The position numbers and the translations under genes are program-made. The notes under the pieces are model-generated. The model was not told the origin of the DNA and searched no databases. It saw only the letters and a list, made by a program, of their open reading frames with translations. Below, in pieces: positions 6,042 to 9,015 of a stretch of 9,015 bases of DNA; positions within the stretch are counted from its first letter, which is position 1; every line of letters begins with the position of its first letter. Origin of the DNA: Saprospiraceae bacterium (GTDB lineage: Bacteria > Bacteroidota > Bacteroidia > Chitinophagales > Saprospiraceae); contig JABDJE010000333.1 of NCBI GenBank assembly GCA_013002625.1, positions 1 through 9,015 on the forward strand. The letters run 5' to 3'.

Positions 6042-7673
6042 TTAGGAAAGTGTTTCGATTGGACTCTTGGTATTGATCATATTATTTGCAAGTGCATGTT
6101 CAATTTCCTTTATTTGGTTGCCAACGTTCTTTTTGTTACGCTCAATAATCACTACTTCGATATCGCGATATTGCGCATTGGTTTCAAATTCTTCAATAAT
6201 CTCGACTACATCCTGGTCAATATTAATGGACTTGGATGCGTCAATAATAACCTTTGTTGAATCAGGAATTTGTGAAAGTGCCCTTTGGATTGCAGCCTTG
6301 TTAATAAAGGTAACATCTTCTGCCAATTCGAACCTGATTGCTCCATCTCCCAGATGCTTTTCTGTTTCAAAAATAAATGGCTTCTTATAATTATTGTAAA
6401 GGATATAGAATATAGCGACAACCATCCCGATAGCGATACCCGACAATAAGTCTGTTAATACGATTCCAACAATTGTAACTATAAATGGAATGAAGTGGCT
6501 CTTACCCAATTTATACATTTGCTTGAAAAGCGCTGGCTTAGCTAATTTATATCCAACAAGAAATAGTATGGCAGCTAAACTTGCAAGAGGAATTAAATTC
6601 AATATCGTTGGAATTGCCAGTGCAGAAAGAAATAAAATTACGCCATGCATGATAGCTGACATCTTTGTACGACCTCCGGATTGAATATTGGTAGAACTTC
6701 TAACTATTACCTGCGTGATAGGCAGACCACCAACTAATCCAGATATAAAGTTACCTACACCTTGTGCTTTCAATTCTCTGTTTGCAGGCGTAATCCTTTT
6801 AAATGGATCTAATTTATCTGTTGCTTCCAAACATAATAAAGTCTCGAGGCTGGCCACTACGGCAATGGTAATAGCGGTAACCCAAACGGCAGGGTTTGTA
6901 ATCTGACTAAAATCCGGCAAGGTAAACAAGCCGATAAAACCATCAAATCCTTCAGCGACTGGAATAGCCACCACTTGATCTGTATTCAAGGCAAGACTTG
7001 GAATATTGCTGAAAATTAAGTTTAAAAGTATACCAAGGCTTACTACAATCAATGGCCCCTGCACAATTTGAAATAGCTTTATTTTCTTAATGAATTTCTG
7101 CTCCCAAAGAACCAAAATCAAGATCGACAGACTGGTAATGATAACCGCACCTGGAGATATAGCTTCGAACATGTAAAACAACTCAGAGAATGTATTGTGC
7201 CCATCTGGTTGAGCAAATGATAAGCTACCCTCGTAATCCTTGTCATATCCGAATGCATGGGGTATCTGCTTGAGCACGATTATGATACCAATACCTGAAA
7301 GCATACCTTTAATTACAGAGGAAGGAAAGTAGTATCCTATGATTCCAGCTTTGGCAAAACCAAGAATAAGCTGTATAAGTCCTCCAATTACAACAGCAAG
7401 AAGAAAAATATCAAATGCGCCCAGATCATTGATGGCTGTAAGAACAATTACTGCCAGTCCTGCTGCCGGACCACTTACACCGAGCTGAGACCCACTCAAT
7501 GATCCAACTACAATTCCACCAACGATACCAGCTATTATACCGGAAAATAATGGTGCGCCGGATGCCAGGGCAATACCCAAACATAAAGGAACAGCCACGA
7601 GGAATACCACGATGGAGGCTGGAAAGTCATATTTCAAATTCTTGAAAGGGTTGCTGTTTTCAATTGTGCCCAT
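6042..7673 (-). CDS. SulP family inorganic anion transporter (likely bicarbonate)
   Basis: A 543-residue SulP (SLC26-like) membrane transporter. The hydrophobic core (about 17-427) has many membrane segments, starting with DFPASIVVFLVAVPLCLGIAL (16-36), then LGVSGPAAGLAVIVLTAI (64-81) where family members form the substrate site. A further signature lies at 267-343, with ASLETLLCLEATDKLDP, the NRELKAQGVGNFISGLVGGLP segment (298-318) and a Ser/Thr/Arg loop. The C-terminal part (about 440-530) looks like a short STAS-type domain, including KVIIDASKSINIDQDVVEII. The family moves sulfate, bicarbonate or other anions, often with sodium or protons. The adjacent carbonic anhydrase gene, 31 bp downstream in the same operon, favours bicarbonate, as in BicA-like systems. 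The ATG start at 7673 is preceded by a -7 element about 60 bp upstream. Confidence 0.92.
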   Translation of the reverse strand: MGTIENSNPFKNLKYDFPASIVVFLVAVPLCLGIALASGAPLFSGIIAGIVGGIVVGSLSGSQLGVSGPAAGLAVIVLTAINDLGAFDIFLLAVVIGGLIQLILGFAKAGIIGYYFPSSVIKGMLSGIGIIIVLKQIPHAFGYDKDYEGSLSFAQPDGHNTFSELFYMFEAISPGAVIITSLSILILVLWEQKFIKKIKLFQIVQGPLIVVSLGILLNLIFSNIPSLALNTDQVVAIPVAEGFDGFIGLFTLPDFSQITNPAVWVTAITIAVVASLETLLCLEATDKLDPFKRITPANRELKAQGVGNFISGLVGGLPITQVIVRSSTNIQSGGRTKMSAIMHGVILFLSALAIPTILNLIPLASLAAILFLVGYKLAKPALFKQMYKLGKSHFIPFIVTIVGIVLTDLLSGIAIGMVVAIFYILYNNYKKPFIFETEKHLGDGAIRFELAEDVTFINKAAIQRALSQIPDSTKVIIDASKSINIDQDVVEIIEEFETNAQYRDIEVVIIERNKKNVGNQIKEIEHALANNMINTKSPIETLS

Positions 7674-7712
7674 AATTGATTGATTTTAGATTATTATTTA
7701 ATTGAATAAGGA

Positions 7713-7731
7713 ATGTGATAGCAAATCACAT
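7713..7731. promoter_or_regulatory. Dyad operator candidate at the SulP transcription start
   Basis: The dyad ATGTGAT-AGCAA-ATCACAT has perfect 7-bp arms and a 5-bp spacer, 40 bp upstream of the SulP start codon. It sits just downstream of the predicted minus-strand -7 element, so it covers the expected transcription start, a position typical of repression. The arms resemble CRP/FNR-type TGTGA...TCACA half-sites, but the spacer of 7 between TGTGA and TCACA is one longer than usual. A TetR-family site is equally possible because the TetR gene is divergent. Confidence 0.5.
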
Positions 7732-7734
7732 ATA

Positions 7735-7742
7735 CAAAATTA
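7735..7742 (-). promoter_or_regulatory. Predicted -7 element of the SulP/carbonic anhydrase operon
   Basis: Read on the minus strand, this is TAATTTTG, a full match to the Bacteroidota -7 consensus TAnnTTTG. It lies about 60 bp upstream of the SulP start codon. No clear TTTG -33 partner is visible at the usual 19-21 bp spacing (minus-strand sequence there is A/T-rich), so the promoter may depend on other elements. Confidence 0.4.
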
Positions 7743-7790
7743 TAAAATTTATTTATATAATAGCTTTACTATCGTTTATAATTATTTCGC

Positions 7791-7830
7791 TATAACATAT
7801 TTAAGTAATAATTGTTTAAATAATGTTATA
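7791..7830. promoter_or_regulatory. Inverted repeat TATAACAT...ATGTTATA before the TetR gene
   Basis: TATAACAT (7791-7798) and ATGTTATA (7823-7830) are perfect 8-bp inverted copies separated by 24 bp. Both are extended inward by ATTTAA/TTAAAT with a one-base slip. The right arm overlaps the TetR gene's predicted -7 element. It lies in a stretch with only 13 G/C in 100 bases (7741-7840), so chance AT palindromes are possible, which lowers confidence. Confidence 0.35.
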
Positions 7831-7836
7831 AATTTG
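7829..7836 (+). promoter_or_regulatory. Predicted -7 element of the TetR gene
   Basis: TAAATTTG is a full match to TAnnTTTG, 21 bp before the TetR start codon, giving a leader of only about 12-15 nt. A TTG lies at 7812-7814 but its spacing (14 bp) is too short for a normal -33 element. Confidence 0.4.
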
Positions 7837-7840
7837 AATA

Positions 7841-7857
7841 TTAAAGCGACACTTTAA
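7841..7857. promoter_or_regulatory. Dyad TTAAAG-CGACA-CTTTAA abutting the TetR start codon
   Basis: Perfect 6-bp arms with a 5-bp spacer end at the base before the ATG at 7858, within or just after the predicted transcription start. A TetR-type autoregulatory operator or a translation-start hairpin would both fit. The right part, ACTTTAAATG (7851-7860), is repeated exactly at 7879-7888 inside the coding sequence, out of frame as a start. Confidence 0.4.
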
Positions 7858-8541
7858 ATGGCAATAGGTATAAAAGTGACTTTAAATGAAGGGCTTTATT
7901 TAAAAGACCCTCAGGCCACAGTTCTTGGACAGAATATAATCAAGCATAGTATTTTGCTTATTGACGAGATTGGTTTTGAGGCATTTACATTTAAAAAACT
8001 GGCCCAAAAGATGTCTTCAACCGAAGCATCGGTATACCGCTATTTTGAAAACAAACATCTTCTGCTGATATACCTCGTATCGTGGTATTGGGAATGGGTA
8101 AGTTATCTGATCGATATCCACACCATGAATATCGAAGATCCACGCAGACGCCTAGAAATTATAATCAAGACCTTTGTATACGCATCACTTGACAATCCTT
8201 CTATCGAATATGTAAATGAAAGCGTATTACACCGACTCATAATAAGCGAGGGCACCAAAGCCTATCATACAAAATCGGTCGATGAAGAAAACAAGGAAGG
8301 TTATTTTATAAATTATAAAAAACTAACCCAAAAAGTGGCTGATGTAATTCTTGAAATCGAACCTGATTTCCCCTACCCACATGCTTTGGGAAGCAACTTG
8401 TTCGAAATGGCCAACAACCACATATATTTTGCTCAACATTTACCACGTCTTACAGATGTTACAGTTGTAAAAGATGATTTAAGCCAAGTTGAAGCCATGT
8501 TGATGTACTTTGCATTTAACTTAATCGAGAAGGCCAAATAA
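7858..8541 (+). CDS. TetR/AcrR family transcriptional regulator
   Basis: A 227-residue regulator with an N-terminal TetR-type DNA-binding domain. A helix GQNIIKHSILLIDEIGFEAF (24-43) is followed by the HTH FTFKKLAQKMSSTEASVYRYFENKHLLLIYL (43-73), in which TEASVYRYF is the recognition helix. The remaining about 150 residues form a helical effector-binding domain rich in aromatic residues (WYWEW at 76-80, YLIDIHTMNI). It is longer than average at the N-terminus, with about 20 residues before the first HTH-domain helix. The gene diverges from the SulP/carbonic anhydrase operon across a 184-bp gap holding several dyads, so control of that operon and of itself is the natural hypothesis. The ligand is unknown. 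No terminator is visible after its stop. Confidence 0.9.
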   Translation: MAIGIKVTLNEGLYLKDPQATVLGQNIIKHSILLIDEIGFEAFTFKKLAQKMSSTEASVYRYFENKHLLLIYLVSWYWEWVSYLIDIHTMNIEDPRRRLEIIIKTFVYASLDNPSIEYVNESVLHRLIISEGTKAYHTKSVDEENKEGYFINYKKLTQKVADVILEIEPDFPYPHALGSNLFEMANNHIYFAQHLPRLTDVTVVKDDLSQVEAMLMYFAFNLIEKAK

Positions 8542-8564
8542 TCCTAATAATTTTCAATTGCTAC

Positions 8565-8572
8565 TATATTTG
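8565..8572 (+). promoter_or_regulatory. Weak candidate -7 element downstream of the TetR gene
   Basis: TATATTTG matches TAnnTTTG in the 160-bp gap between the TetR and DUF4177 genes (8542-8701), but no TTTG is seen at a suitable upstream spacing. If used, the leader to the DUF4177 gene would be about 130 nt. Nothing else recognisable lies in this gap. Confidence 0.22.
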
Positions 8573-8707
8573 AAGCACAAGCCCCTTTACCTGTATTCAT
8601 AGATTCAGAAAATCTTTATCTAGGGCAATCGAATATTTTGCGCGCAGAAGCAAGAAATCAATATCAAAATCTTTAGTTTCGATCATCATGCGTAAATTAT
8701 TTTGAAT

Positions 8708-8896
8708 ATGGATAAATTCGAATACAAGGTTGTTTCAATAAAAAGAAGTATCTGGACTGGAAAATCAAAACACGACTACCTTGAAGTGATTAATGAATAT
8801 GGTGCAGATGGATGGCGCTTTGTATGTTTCGCAGACAGAGGTGCTGCAAAGAAAGGCGTCGCTACCACTGAACTTATCTTTGAAAAAAAATACTAA
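8708..8896 (+). CDS. DUF4177 domain-containing small protein
   Basis: A 62-residue protein that fills one DUF4177 domain. It opens with KFEYKVVSIK, a helix YLEVINEYGADGWRFVCF carries the characteristic (L/I)NEYGxDGW(x)FV pattern, and it closes with the strand ATTELIFEKKY. The domain is a small alpha/beta unit of unknown function, widespread in bacteria. The ATG at 8708 is chosen as start; a TTG two codons earlier (8702) is also in frame but less likely. No signal peptide or membrane segment is present, so it should be cytoplasmic. The next gene, for an exported protein, starts 17 bp after its stop, so the two may be co-transcribed. Confidence 0.82.
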   Translation: MDKFEYKVVSIKRSIWTGKSKHDYLEVINEYGADGWRFVCFADRGAAKKGVATTELIFEKKY

Positions 8897-8913
8897 ATAC
8901 TAAAATTATTGCC

Positions 8914-9015
8914 ATGAAGAAATTGCTCTTCCAATCCTGCTTACTATTTTGCTCATTATTCTTTTACCTGACACCTACCACGGCTGTCACTCAAATAGAT
9001 ACCGCTGGTTACGCA
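8914..9015 (+). CDS. N-terminus of an exported protein (cut by window edge)
   Basis: An ATG at 8914 opens a frame that stays open for 34 codons to the window edge. The residues show a classic Sec signal peptide: Lys2-Lys3, a hydrophobic core LLFQSCLLFCSLFFYL, then PTTA with a likely cleavage after Ala24, leaving VTQIDTAGYA as the first mature residues. No lipobox is evident. Two Cys residues lie within the hydrophobic core, not at the cleavage site. The function cannot be judged from this fragment. It lies 17 bp after the DUF4177 gene on the same strand. Confidence 0.7.
   Translation, partial: MKKLLFQSCLLFCSLFFYLTPTTAVTQIDTAGYA

Noticed and set aside
5649..6260. Plus-strand open frame of 203 codons across the carbonic anhydrase start and SulP end
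   Set aside because: Antisense to two genes with complete catalytic motifs; its sequence is Cys/Phe/Leu-rich with no recognisable domain.
6067..6906. Several plus- and minus-strand open frames within the SulP gene (6067-6390, 6206-6421, 6490-6684, 6688-6906)
   Set aside because: All overlap the continuous SulP frame and look like its shadows; hydrophobic content on the opposite strand derives from the membrane-protein codons.
7738..7845. Very AT-rich tract considered as a replication origin or horizontally acquired segment
   Set aside because: No DnaA-box cluster or iteron series is visible, and an AT-rich divergent promoter region explains it; flanking genes have ordinary composition.
1..9015. 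Search for CRISPR arrays, tRNAs, riboswitches, IS ends, toxin-antitoxin or phage-defence genes
   Set aside because: No regular long repeats, no cloverleaf-like elements, no transposase-like or nuclease-like proteins were seen; the genes belong to housekeeping, regulatory and exported families.

Overview
The window looks like an ordinary stretch of chromosome from a Bacteroidota bacterium, probably a marine or environmental member of the Cytophagales/Flavobacteriia kind. The evidence is the AT-rich sequence, the scarcity of Shine-Dalgarno leaders, several promoter elements close to the Bacteroidota -7 consensus TAnnTTTG, and the protein families present. These include a lipoprotein with an S-S-C lipobox, a secreted NTF2/lumazine-binding-like protein, a DUF4177 protein and a TetR/SulP/carbonic anhydrase cluster. 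I see no rRNA, tRNA, CRISPR array, insertion sequence, prophage gene or integration site.

Left part (1-3422, all plus strand). The tail of an unidentified gene is followed by a flavin reductase-like protein and a YhbS-type GNAT acetyltransferase. These two overlap by ATGA and are surely co-transcribed. A small secreted NTF2-like protein follows 29 bp later. After a 189-bp gap with a good Bacteroidota-type promoter come a two-domain lipoprotein and an SGNH/GDSL hydrolase.

Middle part (3411-5350). An Lrp/AsnC regulator (minus strand) is divergent from a PLP-dependent cystathionine gamma-synthase/methionine gamma-lyase family enzyme (plus strand). The 147-bp gap between them carries three copies of AATATTTACT plus dyads, the best candidate operator array in the window. 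The regulator's 3' end overlaps the SGNH hydrolase's 3' end by 12 bp. A strong bidirectional hairpin terminator closes the PLP enzyme gene and also serves the operon that arrives from the other side.

Right part (5378-8541). A SulP anion transporter and a beta-carbonic anhydrase form a minus-strand operon that reads as a bicarbonate uptake and interconversion unit. A TetR-family regulator is divergent from it across an extremely AT-rich 184-bp gap. That gap holds a near-perfect dyad at the predicted SulP transcription start and further inverted repeats at the TetR promoter and start codon, which suggests local regulation by the TetR protein. The window ends with a small DUF4177 protein and the signal peptide of a cut-off exported protein.

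I did not find a clearly novel multi-gene system. The points most worth following are the two regulatory intergenic regions and the internally duplicated lipoprotein. Family assignments rest on motifs read by eye; no database search was possible.
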